Assembly: GCF_014641495.1 (NCBI RefSeq)
Contig: NZ_BMHV01000005.1
Coordinates: 62,794 to 126,793 of the forward strand
Length of the DNA stretch: 64,000 nucleotides
Direction: 5' to 3'
Origin: Terasakiella brassicae
Lineage (GTDB): Bacteria; Pseudomonadota; Alphaproteobacteria; Rhodospirillales; Terasakiellaceae
The position numbers and the translations under genes were made by a program. Shown here in pieces: positions 25,307 through 33,754 of the stretch; position 1 is the first letter of the stretch, and the number at the start of each line of letters is the position of its first letter. A model generated the notes under the pieces. The model saw only the letters and a list, made by a program, of their open reading frames with translations, was not told the DNA's origin and searched no databases.

Positions 25307-25495
25307 ATGAATGACTATCACTTTGCAATCGGTGACACACTGGTCAGTTATGTGCATGAAATCTACGCGGCTTGTAAAAACCCGCAGAAAAGCGAAAAAT
25401 GCCTTTGTTTTGACGACCCTTACGACCTACCCTGCCAATGCAAGCGCATGATCGCCGTTCGTGAACAAATCAAGGCCATCAACACGCACAACTGA
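25307..25495 (+). CDS. Small cysteine-rich protein of unknown function
   Basis: 62 residues from the ATG at 25307, with GGGGG upstream. The central SEKCLCFDDPYDLPCQCKRM has four Cys as two CxC pairs, a possible zinc or iron site. The N terminus is acidic and soluble. It follows the CULT gene by 66 bases on the same strand. No family recognised. Confidence 0.65.
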   Translation: MNDYHFAIGDTLVSYVHEIYAACKNPQKSEKCLCFDDPYDLPCQCKRMIAVREQIKAINTHN

Positions 25496-25507
25496 TAGAG
25501 AATGTCT

Positions 25508-25684
25508 CTAAAATTTAGGGCTGAGATGATAAAGCATAAACAGTGTCGGTATCCACAGACCGATCCAGCCGATAATCATGCCTGTACGGGTATAAACGCC
25601 GTTGCGATAGAAACGATAAATCATAAACGTCAATATAATCGCAGCGCCGATCAGGACGAGCATATTTCCAAGGTGCGTTTCCAT
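25508..25684 (-). CDS. Small two-helix membrane protein
   Basis: 58 residues, METHLGNMLVLIGAAIILTF then MIYRFYRNGVYTRTG and a second helix MIIGWIGLWIPTLFMLYHL. A clear AAAGGAGA lies about nine bases before the ATG at 25684, and the helices alternate cleanly with basic and glycine turns, so I call it real although short. It runs against the cysteine-rich gene and ends 12 bases from it. Function unknown. Confidence 0.7.
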   Translation of the reverse strand: METHLGNMLVLIGAAIILTFMIYRFYRNGVYTRTGMIIGWIGLWIPTLFMLYHLSPKF

Positions 25685-25753
25685 AACGACAATCTCCTTT
25701 ATCTGCCCATCCTATAACAGTCCTGAACAGGCTAATACCTTGACGTTTGGCAA

Positions 25754-26791
25754 TCAGTCACGACTTCTTTCAATTTTTCGCCATTGCGCAACATTACGAT
25801 TATGTTCGACCAAGGTTTTGGCAAACGCATGCCCGCCTGTACCATCCGCCACAAAATAAAGCGCATCGGTCTGACCTGGATTAAGCACGGCCTCAATAGA
25901 AGCACGCCCCGGATTACAAATTGGTCCCGGTGGTAAGCCATAATTCGTATAGGTATTATAAGGCGTGGGCGTTTTCAGATCCTTGCGCGACAAAGGCCGT
26001 CCCAAAGATTCCTGCCCCATCGTAATCCCATAGACTACCGTTGGGTCCGTTTGCAGGCGCATACGTTTTTTCAAACGATTAATGAATACGCCGGCAACCA
26101 AAGCGCGTTCCGCACGAATCCCTGTTTCTTTTTCTACAATCGAGGCTAAAATCAAGGCTTCTTCCTTGGTTTTAAACGGCAAACCTTCTTGACGGTTTTC
26201 CCACAGTTCATCCAATGTTTTTATCATCGTCTCTTGCATATGAGACAGAACGGCAGCACGTGCCATTCCGCGATGATAGCTGTACGTTTCCGGCAGGAGA
26301 CTCCCTTCTGGCGGAATATGCGTCACTTGACCGTTCAGCCCGTCTTGTGCGTTTAACTGCGCGACAACCTCAACCGATGTCAAACCTTCGGCAACTGTGA
26401 ACCGATGCAGAACCGTTTTGCCTTCTTCCAGAATGCGCGTCACCTGTTTTGGTGTCACACGGGCCGGAAAAAGATATTCCCCTGCTTTCAGCTGTTTATC
26501 CAGTTGGTTAAAGCGCAAGACAATCCGAAAAACCAACGCATTGTTGATCACGCCTTCTTTTTCCAGAAGTTGTGCGATAGTCGCAACTCCACTGCCTTGC
26601 GGAATAATCACAACTTTTTCCTGCGTCAACACCCAGGACCGGGTAAAGTTTTTCGCCAACCAATAGGAAAAACCGCTGCCCGCAAAGACCACAACAACGA
26701 TTAAACCAACAAGAAAAGCCGAAACCTTCTTGAAGGAAGATTTCGGCTCGTTCTTTTTACTTTTTGATTGAGGCTTTTCAGCGTCGCTCAT
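25754..26791 (-). CDS. mltG: Endolytic murein transglycosylase MltG
   Basis: Inner-membrane YceG/MltG enzyme that cuts nascent glycan strands. It has 345 residues with an N-terminal basic tail and one membrane helix near 24-46. The LysM-like region is followed by the catalytic domain: EGSLLPETYSY, ALILASIVEKETG (catalytic Glu), RLQTDPTVVYG, and YNTYTNYGLPPGPICNPG. It starts nine bases after the fabF stop and shares its transcript, the usual alphaproteobacterial arrangement. Confidence 0.96.
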   Translation of the reverse strand: MSDAEKPQSKSKKNEPKSSFKKVSAFLVGLIVVVVFAGSGFSYWLAKNFTRSWVLTQEKVVIIPQGSGVATIAQLLEKEGVINNALVFRIVLRFNQLDKQLKAGEYLFPARVTPKQVTRILEEGKTVLHRFTVAEGLTSVEVVAQLNAQDGLNGQVTHIPPEGSLLPETYSYHRGMARAAVLSHMQETMIKTLDELWENRQEGLPFKTKEEALILASIVEKETGIRAERALVAGVFINRLKKRMRLQTDPTVVYGITMGQESLGRPLSRKDLKTPTPYNTYTNYGLPPGPICNPGRASIEAVLNPGQTDALYFVADGTGGHAFAKTLVEHNRNVAQWRKIERSRD

Positions 26792-26799
26792 CCAGCACC

Positions 26800-28059
26800 T
26801 TAGTCAATAGACTTGAAAACCAAAGAAGCATTTGTGCCACCAAACCCGAAGGAGTTGGACAAGGCCACATTAACTTCGCGTTCTTTCGCCTGCAACGGCA
26901 CCAGATCCATATCACACCCTTCAGACGGATTGTGCAGGTTCAAAGTCGGCGGAACAACGTTGTTCTGGATAGACAGCAACGAAAAAATCGCCTCGACCGC
27001 ACCGGCAGCACCCAACAGGTGACCGATGGCAGATTTGGTCGATGACATGGACGGCTTTTTATAATGTTCGCCCAACAGACGTTTCACAGCGCCGTGTTCA
27101 ATCTCATCACCCAACGGTGTGGAAGTCCCGTGTGCGTTGATATAATCAATATCTTCTACATTGATGCCTGCGCGTTTAATGGACGCTTGCATCGCACGGA
27201 AACCTCCATTACCATCCGCAGCCGGTGCCGTAATGTGATAGGCATCGCCGGACATCCCGTAACCGATTACTTCGCCGTAAATTTTCGCACCGCGTTTTTT
27301 GGCGTGTTCATATTCTTCCAACACGACAACACCGGCACCTTCACCCATGACAAAACCATCGCGGCCTTCATCCCACGGACGAGAGCCTGCTGTCGGGTCG
27401 TCGTTATAAGATGTGGACAGGGCTTTGGCTTGGGCAAAACCCGCCATACCCAGACGGCAACATGCGGCTTCGGCACCACCGGCAACCATAACATCGGCAT
27501 CATCAAGGGCAATAATACGGGCCGCATCACCAATCGCGTGCGCACCTGTTGCACAGGCTGTTACAACCGCGTGGTTCGGGCCTTTAAAACCGTATTTAAT
27601 AGAAACATGACCGGACACCAGATTGATCAGGCTAGCCGGAATAAAGAAAGGTGACAAACGACGCACACTGTTGGTTTCAACCGTCACTGCACCTTTGGAA
27701 ATTTCAGGAAGACCACCAATCCCGGAACCGATCATCACACCCGTGCGGAACAGTTCTTCTTCGTCATCCGTTTGAATGCCGGCATCTTCAACAGCTTCGG
27801 TTGCCGCAGCCAACCCATAAACGATGAAATCGTCCATACGGCGGCGCTCTTTCTTGGATACGTAATCTTCGGAATTGAACAGACCTGCGCCTTCACCAAG
27901 GGGAACCTGTCCGGCAATTTTTGCAGGAATATCGGAAACATCGAATGATTCGATGACATTAATGCCGGATTCGGCATTCAGAAGTTTTTCCCAAGTCGGT
28001 TTCACTCCGTTTGCCAACGGAGACACCATACCCAGGCCTGTAATGACAACACGTCTCAT
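26800..28059 (-). CDS. fabF: Beta-ketoacyl-ACP synthase II
   Basis: Condensing enzyme of fatty-acid elongation, 419 residues. The Cys-His-His triad is visible: VVTACATGAHAIGDA (nucleophile near 168), NAHGTSTPLGD, and STKSAIGHLLGAAG. It lies between acpP and mltG on the minus strand, in the order fabD-fabG-acpP-fabF-mltG. Confidence 0.98.
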   Translation of the reverse strand: MRRVVITGLGMVSPLANGVKPTWEKLLNAESGINVIESFDVSDIPAKIAGQVPLGEGAGLFNSEDYVSKKERRRMDDFIVYGLAAATEAVEDAGIQTDDEEELFRTGVMIGSGIGGLPEISKGAVTVETNSVRRLSPFFIPASLINLVSGHVSIKYGFKGPNHAVVTACATGAHAIGDAARIIALDDADVMVAGGAEAACCRLGMAGFAQAKALSTSYNDDPTAGSRPWDEGRDGFVMGEGAGVVVLEEYEHAKKRGAKIYGEVIGYGMSGDAYHITAPAADGNGGFRAMQASIKRAGINVEDIDYINAHGTSTPLGDEIEHGAVKRLLGEHYKKPSMSSTKSAIGHLLGAAGAVEAIFSLLSIQNNVVPPTLNLHNPSEGCDMDLVPLQAKEREVNVALSNSFGFGGTNASLVFKSID

Positions 28060-28173
28060 GTCTGATCAAAATCCTTTGAGGTCGTCAGAAAATGTTAGGC
28101 GTAGAAACAAGAATGAGCGCAGACCACAAAATAAGGGCCGACGCTCACATCTCATAACACTTGGCTTAAGGAA

Positions 28174-28407
28174 TTAAGCGTTTGCTTCGATGAAGTCGAT
28201 AGCATCCTTAACAGTCAAGATTTTTTCAGCAGCATCGTCCGGAATTTCACAGCCGAATTCTTCTTCAAAAGCCATAACCAGCTCAACAGTGTCGAGGCTG
28301 TCAGCGCCCAGATCGTCGATGAAGCTAGCGTTTTCAGTAACTTTTGCTTCTTCTACGCCGAGGTGTTCAACTACGATTTTCTTTACGCGCTCTGCGACAT
28401 CGCTCAT
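28174..28407 (-). CDS. acpP: Acyl carrier protein
   Basis: 77-residue acidic four-helix carrier from the ATG at 28407 ([10 protein letters not shown]) with GGGAA upstream; the frame extends to 28452 without reason. The 4'-phosphopantetheine serine is in [15 protein letters not shown]. Carries acyl chains for the surrounding fab enzymes and for PlsX/PlsY. The 168-base gap to fabG suggests an extra promoter. Confidence 0.98.
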   Translation of the reverse strand: MSDVAERVKKIVVEHLGVEEAKVTENASFIDDLGADSLDTVELVMAFEEEFGCEIPDDAAEKILTVKDAIDFIEANA

Positions 28408-28545
28408 CTTAATAATTCCCTTAACGGTATTGATACAAAAGGTCCGCCCCAAAGCACAAACGGGACATCCCCCTCACTTGTTTGATCTCGTTCCCAGCTT
28501 ACATAGCTAGGATTGAGGTTTGGTAGCACAATTTTTCACAAGGCG

Positions 28546-28567
28546 AAAGCCCTAATGTGAGGGCTTT
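28546..28567 (-). terminator. Hairpin between fabG and acpP
   Basis: AAAGCCCT (28546-28553) and AGGGCTTT (28560-28567) form an 8-bp stem just after the fabG stop. No long U-run follows, so it is probably an attenuator or 3'-end stabiliser that lets acpP be expressed at a different level. Confidence 0.5.
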
Positions 28568-28574
28568 GTGCCCT

Positions 28575-29315
28575 TTAAATCATCGCCATGCCGCCATTGA
28601 TATGCAAGGTCTGACCTGTAACGTACTGCGCTTCATTTGATGCCAGATACACAACCCCTGCTGCAATCTCTTCCGGGTTGCCCATACGGCCCGCCGGAAT
28701 TTTGGTCAACATAGCGGATTTGACATCCTCAGACAGTTCGTCCGTCATCGCGGTTGCGATATAGCCCGGTGCGACACAGTTGACTGTAATTCCACGTGAA
28801 CCGACTTCGTAAGCCAGTGATTTGGAATAACCGATCATACCGGCCTTGGATGCAGCGTAGTTGGTTTGACCGGGGTTGCCCGTCACACCGACAATCGACG
28901 TAATACCGATAATACGACCCCAGCGTTTTTTCATCATGCCACGCAACACAGCCTTGGACAATTTAAACGCTGCCGTCAGGTTGACATTCAAAACCGCATC
29001 CCAATCATCATCTTTAATGCGCATGGCGAGATTATCACGGGTCAGACCTGCGTTATTGACCAGAACATCCAAAGACCCCATTGCTTCTTCCGCCTGCTTG
29101 GGCAGGGCAGCCAGTGCCTCGTCATCAGACAAATTACACGGCAGAATATGAACGCGTTCATTGCCGATTTCAGCCGCCACTTTTTCCAAGGCTTCAACGC
29201 GTGTCCCGGTTAAGCCAACGGTTGCGCCCTGTGCATGCAATGCTTTTGCAATCTCTGCACCGATCCCGCCGGATGCGCCGGTGATGAGTGCACATTTACC
29301 TGTCAAATCAAACAT
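28575..29315 (-). CDS. fabG: 3-oxoacyl-ACP reductase
   Basis: NADPH-dependent SDR of 246 residues that reduces the keto group in each elongation cycle. Motifs are ALITGASGGIGAEIA, VLVNNAGLTRDNL, IGITSIVGVTGNPGQTNYAASKAG and the C-terminal YVTGQTLHINGGMAM, all typical of FabG. It lies 24 bases after fabD and precedes acpP. Confidence 0.98.
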   Translation of the reverse strand: MFDLTGKCALITGASGGIGAEIAKALHAQGATVGLTGTRVEALEKVAAEIGNERVHILPCNLSDDEALAALPKQAEEAMGSLDVLVNNAGLTRDNLAMRIKDDDWDAVLNVNLTAAFKLSKAVLRGMMKKRWGRIIGITSIVGVTGNPGQTNYAASKAGMIGYSKSLAYEVGSRGITVNCVAPGYIATAMTDELSEDVKSAMLTKIPAGRMGNPEEIAAGVVYLASNEAQYVTGQTLHINGGMAMI

Positions 29316-29339
29316 AATATCTATCTTACCCTTTTAAGA

Positions 29340-30281
29340 TTAAAGTGACCCAAGGAAACTTTCGATATCCGCCGGACCGTTGACGGCCACACCGGACAGG
29401 GAACGGTCAATACGTTTTGCCAAACCGGACAGAACTTTACCTGTTCCCAGTTCGACCAATTGTTCCACGCCTTGTTCTTTCATATACAGAACACCTTCGC
29501 GCCAGCGAACGGAACCACAAACCTGTTCAACCAACAACTTGCGAATTTCTTCCGGGTCGATCACTTTTTCAGCCGCCACATTGGCAACGACCGCAACACT
29601 CGGCGCATGGATCGTAACATCGGCCAACGCTTCAGCCATCGCATCCGCCGCCGGTTGCATCAATGCACAATGGAATGGGGCAGATACCGGCAACAAAACA
29701 GACCGTTTCGCGCCTTTTTCTTTTGCAATCTCAATCGCGCGTTCAATCGCCGCCTTCGCACCGGACAAAACAACCTGACCGGGGGCATTATCGTTTGCAG
29801 CCGTACAAACTTCACCTTGTGCCGCCTCGTCAGCCACAGCTTGCGCATCTTCAAGGGACAGACCAAGGCACGCCGCCATCGCCCCTTCGCCAACCGGAAC
29901 AGCCGCTTGCATGGCGCGTCCGCGAACTTTCAACAAACGCGCCGTATCCGCCAATGAAAAAGCACCCATTGCTGCCAGCGCAGAATATTCGCCCAAGGAA
30001 TGCCCGGCGACCATATCGCAATGATCTGCAAGTTTGATATTGCCTTCTGTTTCCAACACACGGGCGACCGCGATTGAAACGGCCATCAAAGCCGGTTGTG
30101 CGTTTTCCGTCAGGACCAGTTCATCATCCGGGCCTTCAAACATGATCCTGGAGAGGTTCTGCGACAGCGCCTCGTCCACTTCCTGGAAAACGTCACGGGC
30201 AACGGCAAAAGCATCAGCCAGTTCCTTACCCATACCAACGGCCTGAGAGCCTTGGCCGGGGAAAACAAATGCGCGGGTCAT
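29340..30281 (-). CDS. fabD: Malonyl-CoA:ACP transacylase
   Basis: Loads malonyl groups onto ACP. From the ATG at 30281 (MTRAFVFPGQGSQ) it has 313 residues; a TTG at 30293 is a weaker choice. The nucleophile is in VAGHSLGEYSALAA, the QGSQ oxyanion loop is near residue 11, and LPVSAPFHCALM carries the catalytic His. First gene of the fab operon. Confidence 0.97.
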   Translation of the reverse strand: MTRAFVFPGQGSQAVGMGKELADAFAVARDVFQEVDEALSQNLSRIMFEGPDDELVLTENAQPALMAVSIAVARVLETEGNIKLADHCDMVAGHSLGEYSALAAMGAFSLADTARLLKVRGRAMQAAVPVGEGAMAACLGLSLEDAQAVADEAAQGEVCTAANDNAPGQVVLSGAKAAIERAIEIAKEKGAKRSVLLPVSAPFHCALMQPAADAMAEALADVTIHAPSVAVVANVAAEKVIDPEEIRKLLVEQVCGSVRWREGVLYMKEQGVEQLVELGTGKVLSGLAKRIDRSLSGVAVNGPADIESFLGSL

Positions 30282-30382
30282 CTTTACGAACAATCCTCAG
30301 TCAATGTTAAACTTCAATTACAGTTGCACACAAATATAGATTTGTTCCATTGTGATCAAGAAAAAGGGGATTTTTTCTGTCT

Positions 30383-31327
30383 TTAATTATCTACACAACC
30401 TTTTTTAGGGGCCAAATTGTTGACACTCAAGGCCAACAAGATGATGAGCGCGCCGATCATTTGTAAGCCTGTCAGCGTTTCCCCCAACACCCACCACGCC
30501 AAGATCATCGTCATAATCGGCTGAGAGAGCGAGAAAAACGAAACAAAGGTCGATGATAAGACACCCATTGACTGAATATAAAGGTTCATCCCCAAGACCT
30601 GCGATACAAACGCAATTGCGATCAATACGGCCCAGCCTTCCCAACTTTGCGCAATCAAGATTTCCTGATTAAAGATTGCCAAAGGAGCCAACATCAAAAT
30701 AGCCGTTGCATTCGTCCAATTCACAACCGTTTTTGAACTGCAATATCGGCGCATCCGCGTTCCACACAAAAGAAACCCGGCGTAACACACCGCAGACAAC
30801 AAGGCTTCGATGCTGCCTTCCCCCATCGCAACCACCCCATTAACCGGATCCAGACCGGACATGAAAAAGGCACCGGGGGCCGCACAGACAAGACACAACA
30901 GGGCATATTTACTGGGACGTTCTTTTAAAAACACCCATGCCCCCAAGATCACAAACAACGGTGCAAAATTATTCAGAAAAATCGCAACACCCACGCTGCC
31001 TTTGATATAGGCATGGTGTAACAAGGCAACTTCGCCGCCCAAGAAAAGACCACAAGCGATTCCATAAGGGGCAAGTGTGCGCCATGAAACTTGCGATACA
31101 GTGGCGCGTTGCGTTCCAGCGGGTGAATGAAAAAAGATCATCCCCCACCCCCACATCATCGGCATAGCAAAAAACAAACGATAAAAAGCAGACGCCGTTG
31201 GCCCCACATCCGCAAAGCGCGTAATCACATTGCCAACGCTGAAACAGGCAACACCAAAGAATAAAGCAATCATCGCCAAAGCCTGCGGACTAAGCGTCGG
31301 CAAGGCTACGATTTGATTTCTACGCAT
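30383..31327 (-). CDS. EamA-family (DMT) transporter
   Basis: Ten-helix permease of 314 residues with two EamA repeats. The first includes FFGVACFSVGNVITRFADVG and SAFYRLFFAMP; the second ends with FFSLSQPIMTMILAWWVLGE and LTGLQMIGALIILLAL. Family members export amino acids, nucleosides or other metabolites; no substrate can be assigned. It is divergent from the LysR gene at 31441 with 113 bases between, the classic layout of a LysR regulator and its exporter target. Confidence 0.9.
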   Translation of the reverse strand: MRRNQIVALPTLSPQALAMIALFFGVACFSVGNVITRFADVGPTASAFYRLFFAMPMMWGWGMIFFHSPAGTQRATVSQVSWRTLAPYGIACGLFLGGEVALLHHAYIKGSVGVAIFLNNFAPLFVILGAWVFLKERPSKYALLCLVCAAPGAFFMSGLDPVNGVVAMGEGSIEALLSAVCYAGFLLCGTRMRRYCSSKTVVNWTNATAILMLAPLAIFNQEILIAQSWEGWAVLIAIAFVSQVLGMNLYIQSMGVLSSTFVSFFSLSQPIMTMILAWWVLGETLTGLQMIGALIILLALSVNNLAPKKGCVDN

Positions 31328-31440
31328 CGTTTTAACCTTGAAACAAAAGGGAGTTGAATTTGACTGGACAATACCGCAAAAAACTAAAATAATAAAAACG
31401 AATTAATTTTATTAAACCCATAACAAAATCTTATTTCAAA

Positions 31441-32301
31441 ATGTCCCTTGATCCAGAATGCCTGAAAGCCTTTGTCACCGTTGCCGATTGCGGCAGCTTC
31501 ACCCGCGCGGCCCAAATCCTGAACCGGACACAAGCCGCTGTCAGTCAACAGATTAAAAAGCTGGAACTTTTACTGGATGCGCGCCTGTTTCAGCGTCATA
31601 GTCGGGCGGTTTCCCTGTCCAGTCACGGGCATTTACTTTTAGGGTATGCCAAACGCTTACTTGCCTTACAAGACGAAGCCATCCACGCCTTTCGCGAAGC
31701 CGATACAAAATGTACAGTTCGGCTGGGCACACCGGATGATTACGCCAGCAGTTTTATGCCCACCATCATCAATGCCTTTGCTCATGCCCATCCCAATGCG
31801 GAAATCGAAGTCCGGTGTGATTTAAGTATCGATCTTTTGGACTCTCTCAATCGACATGAGATTGATCTGGCCCTAATCACCAAGCAAGCCAATAACACAA
31901 CCGGTGAAGATGTCCGGGTCGAACCACTCGTCTGGGTGGGGGCCGCCGGGGGCATGGCTTATATGCGCGAGACTCTTCCGCTTGCACTTTTCAGTTCATC
32001 TGATAGCAAATGCATGTTTCGTTATGGCGGTCTCGCGATCCTCAAAGAGACCGGACGCGATTATCACATTGCCTATACCAGTCGCAATACATCCGTTGTA
32101 CTGGCCGCCGTGCGTGCTGACACGGCGGTCGCTATTCTCGCCCGATCATCCGTTCCGCCGGATTTAACCATTCTTGACGATCAACACGGCCTGCCCCCTT
32201 TGCCCGAAATTCGCATTGCATTGCACCGCCGCACAGGCGAACGCAATCGCATTATCGACGATTTCGGCGACCATATTGTGAAAACCTTGTCACTTGATTA
32301 G
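31441..32301 (+). CDS. LysR-family transcriptional regulator
   Basis: 286 residues. The winged-helix N terminus FVTVADCGSFTRAAQILNRT then QAAVSQQIKKLE is standard LysR. The effector-binding domain begins near residue 92 (VRLGTPDDYASSFMP). It probably controls the divergent EamA transporter and itself. No clear Shine-Dalgarno precedes the ATG. Its 3' end overlaps the convergent FetB-like gene by 12 bases. Confidence 0.92.
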   Translation: MSLDPECLKAFVTVADCGSFTRAAQILNRTQAAVSQQIKKLELLLDARLFQRHSRAVSLSSHGHLLLGYAKRLLALQDEAIHAFREADTKCTVRLGTPDDYASSFMPTIINAFAHAHPNAEIEVRCDLSIDLLDSLNRHEIDLALITKQANNTTGEDVRVEPLVWVGAAGGMAYMRETLPLALFSSSDSKCMFRYGGLAILKETGRDYHIAYTSRNTSVVLAAVRADTAVAILARSSVPPDLTILDDQHGLPPLPEIRIALHRRTGERNRIIDDFGDHIVKTLSLD

Positions 32302-33084
32302 GTGCAAACGATCCAACCGCAAACGATGACGCCCATCACTGAGCCGCCAAACGGATAAAAAGATGGCTGATGTGGTTCCAATCGCTGTGCCACCTGCAAT
32401 CAAAAACATGACCAAAGCTTGATATTTTGCCGCTTCCACCGGGTCAACCCCGGCCATCAGTTGCCCGGTCATCATACCGGGGATAAAAACCAGACCGGAT
32501 GCCGACATGGAATTGACAATGCCGATCATCCCGGTTTGCAAAGCAGAACGGACAACCGTTTGCGTTGCCTGCCATTTGGTGTGGCCCAAGGCGAGACGGG
32601 CTTCAACCATATCGCGTTCCCGGTAAAGAACATCCATGACATGCGACAATCCCACCGCCATTCCTGTCATGGTATTGCCCAGAACCATCCCCAACAGCGG
32701 GATAACATAACGGGCCTGATACCAGGGTTCTGCCTTGATTTGCACCAATAAAGCAAACAGCGTGACAATCGCCGCCGCTATAAACAAACTGCCCGTTCCA
32801 ACCCCATAGGTCCAAACCCCGCGCAAACGCCGTTTCTGTCTGGCTGTTACTTCATATCCGGCAAACCCGATCATCACAAGGGCGGCAATCAATGTCCAAA
32901 GTCCGGCTTGGGTGACGAATAAATAACGCAACACATAAGCCATAAGGGCAAGCTGCACCACCATACGCAGGGCTGCAACCAACAAGGATACGGCAACACC
33001 GGTGCGATACCATAAAGACACCGCCGCATGCATAAATAACAATAAACTACCGATTGCCAGCTCTGTATAACCGATCGTTATCAT
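32290..33084 (-). CDS. FetB/YbbM-family ABC exporter permease (UPF0014)
   Basis: 264 residues, about seven membrane helices. LRMVVQLALMAYVLRYLF, PLLGMVLGNTMTGMAVGLSH and the long SMSASGLVFIPGMMTGQLM loop are hallmarks of the UPF0014 family. E. coli FetAB exports iron and protects against oxidative stress; plant homologues act in aluminium tolerance. Here it starts within the stop of the ATPase gene (ATGA). Confidence 0.92.
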   Translation of the reverse strand: MITIGYTELAIGSLLLFMHAAVSLWYRTGVAVSLLVAALRMVVQLALMAYVLRYLFVTQAGLWTLIAALVMIGFAGYEVTARQKRRLRGVWTYGVGTGSLFIAAAIVTLFALLVQIKAEPWYQARYVIPLLGMVLGNTMTGMAVGLSHVMDVLYRERDMVEARLALGHTKWQATQTVVRSALQTGMIGIVNSMSASGLVFIPGMMTGQLMAGVDPVEAAKYQALVMFLIAGGTAIGTTSAIFLSVWRLSDGRHRLRLDRLHLIK

Positions 33085-33695
33085 GGCTTTGCCTCTTCAA
33101 CGACAAAGCCATCTTCAATACGCCAGATTTTTTGGGCAAACCTGTCCACTTGGCGTTCATCATGGCTGACAAACAAAAGACCAATGCGCTTGGCTGTCAA
33201 ATAGTTCTGCAACAAAGCTTCGACTTGACGCGCACGTTTATCATCCAAGGCCGAGGTTGGTTCATCCAGCAGCAGAATACCGGCCTCATTCCTCTTATGA
33301 ACTTCCAACGCCCGCAGCAGGCAAAGCCGTTGTGCCTCCCCACTGGACAAACGACTGACCGGCCAGTTCATCGTCTCGGATGAAAGATCAACACGCTCCA
33401 TCATATCCCCCAACCAGTCCAAGTCTTGAAAATGCGCTTTGACCTCATCATCCCACCAAGTGGCCTTTGGGCCAACATAAGTGACCTGTTGCCGCCATGT
33501 CGGGGCAGCTATGACATCACGATCTTGATCTTTTAATGAAAGTATTCCTTCATTTTCCAATAAATCAGCCAGCCCTTTTAAAAAGACAGACTTCCCCGCC
33601 CCCGAGGGCGCACACAAGGCGATACATTCCCCAAAGGCAAGGCAAAGTCGGGATGCCTTAATATTTAAAACGTCAAGCTTTTCAATTTTCAGCAA
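33081..33695 (-). CDS. ABC transporter ATPase, FetA-like
   Basis: 204 residues, a short single-domain ATPase. Walker A APSGAGKSV, signature LSSGEAQRL, Walker B ILLLDEPTSALD and switch His in FVSHDERQ are all intact. The start appears to be a TTG at 33695, with AAGGT upstream, because no in-frame ATG precedes Walker A. It is coupled to the FetB-like permease by ATGA, so the pair should form an exporter, probably for iron. Confidence 0.9.
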   Translation of the reverse strand: MLKIEKLDVLNIKASRLCLAFGECIALCAPSGAGKSVFLKGLADLLENEGILSLKDQDRDVIAAPTWRQQVTYVGPKATWWDDEVKAHFQDLDWLGDMMERVDLSSETMNWPVSRLSSGEAQRLCLLRALEVHKRNEAGILLLDEPTSALDDKRARQVEALLQNYLTAKRIGLLFVSHDERQVDRFAQKIWRIEDGFVVEEAKP

Positions 33696-33754
33696 CAGGC
33701 ATTACCTTTATAATCACCTAAGAAACATTGCCCCTGCAGCGCATATCTTGCGGG

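Noticed and set aside
25502-25717. 71-codon plus-strand frame after the cysteine-rich gene
   Set aside because: No RBS; the opposite strand carries a much better small membrane gene.
27064-27654. 196-codon open frame opposite fabF
   Set aside because: Low-complexity shadow of fabF, rich in Cys, Arg and Thr, without RBS.
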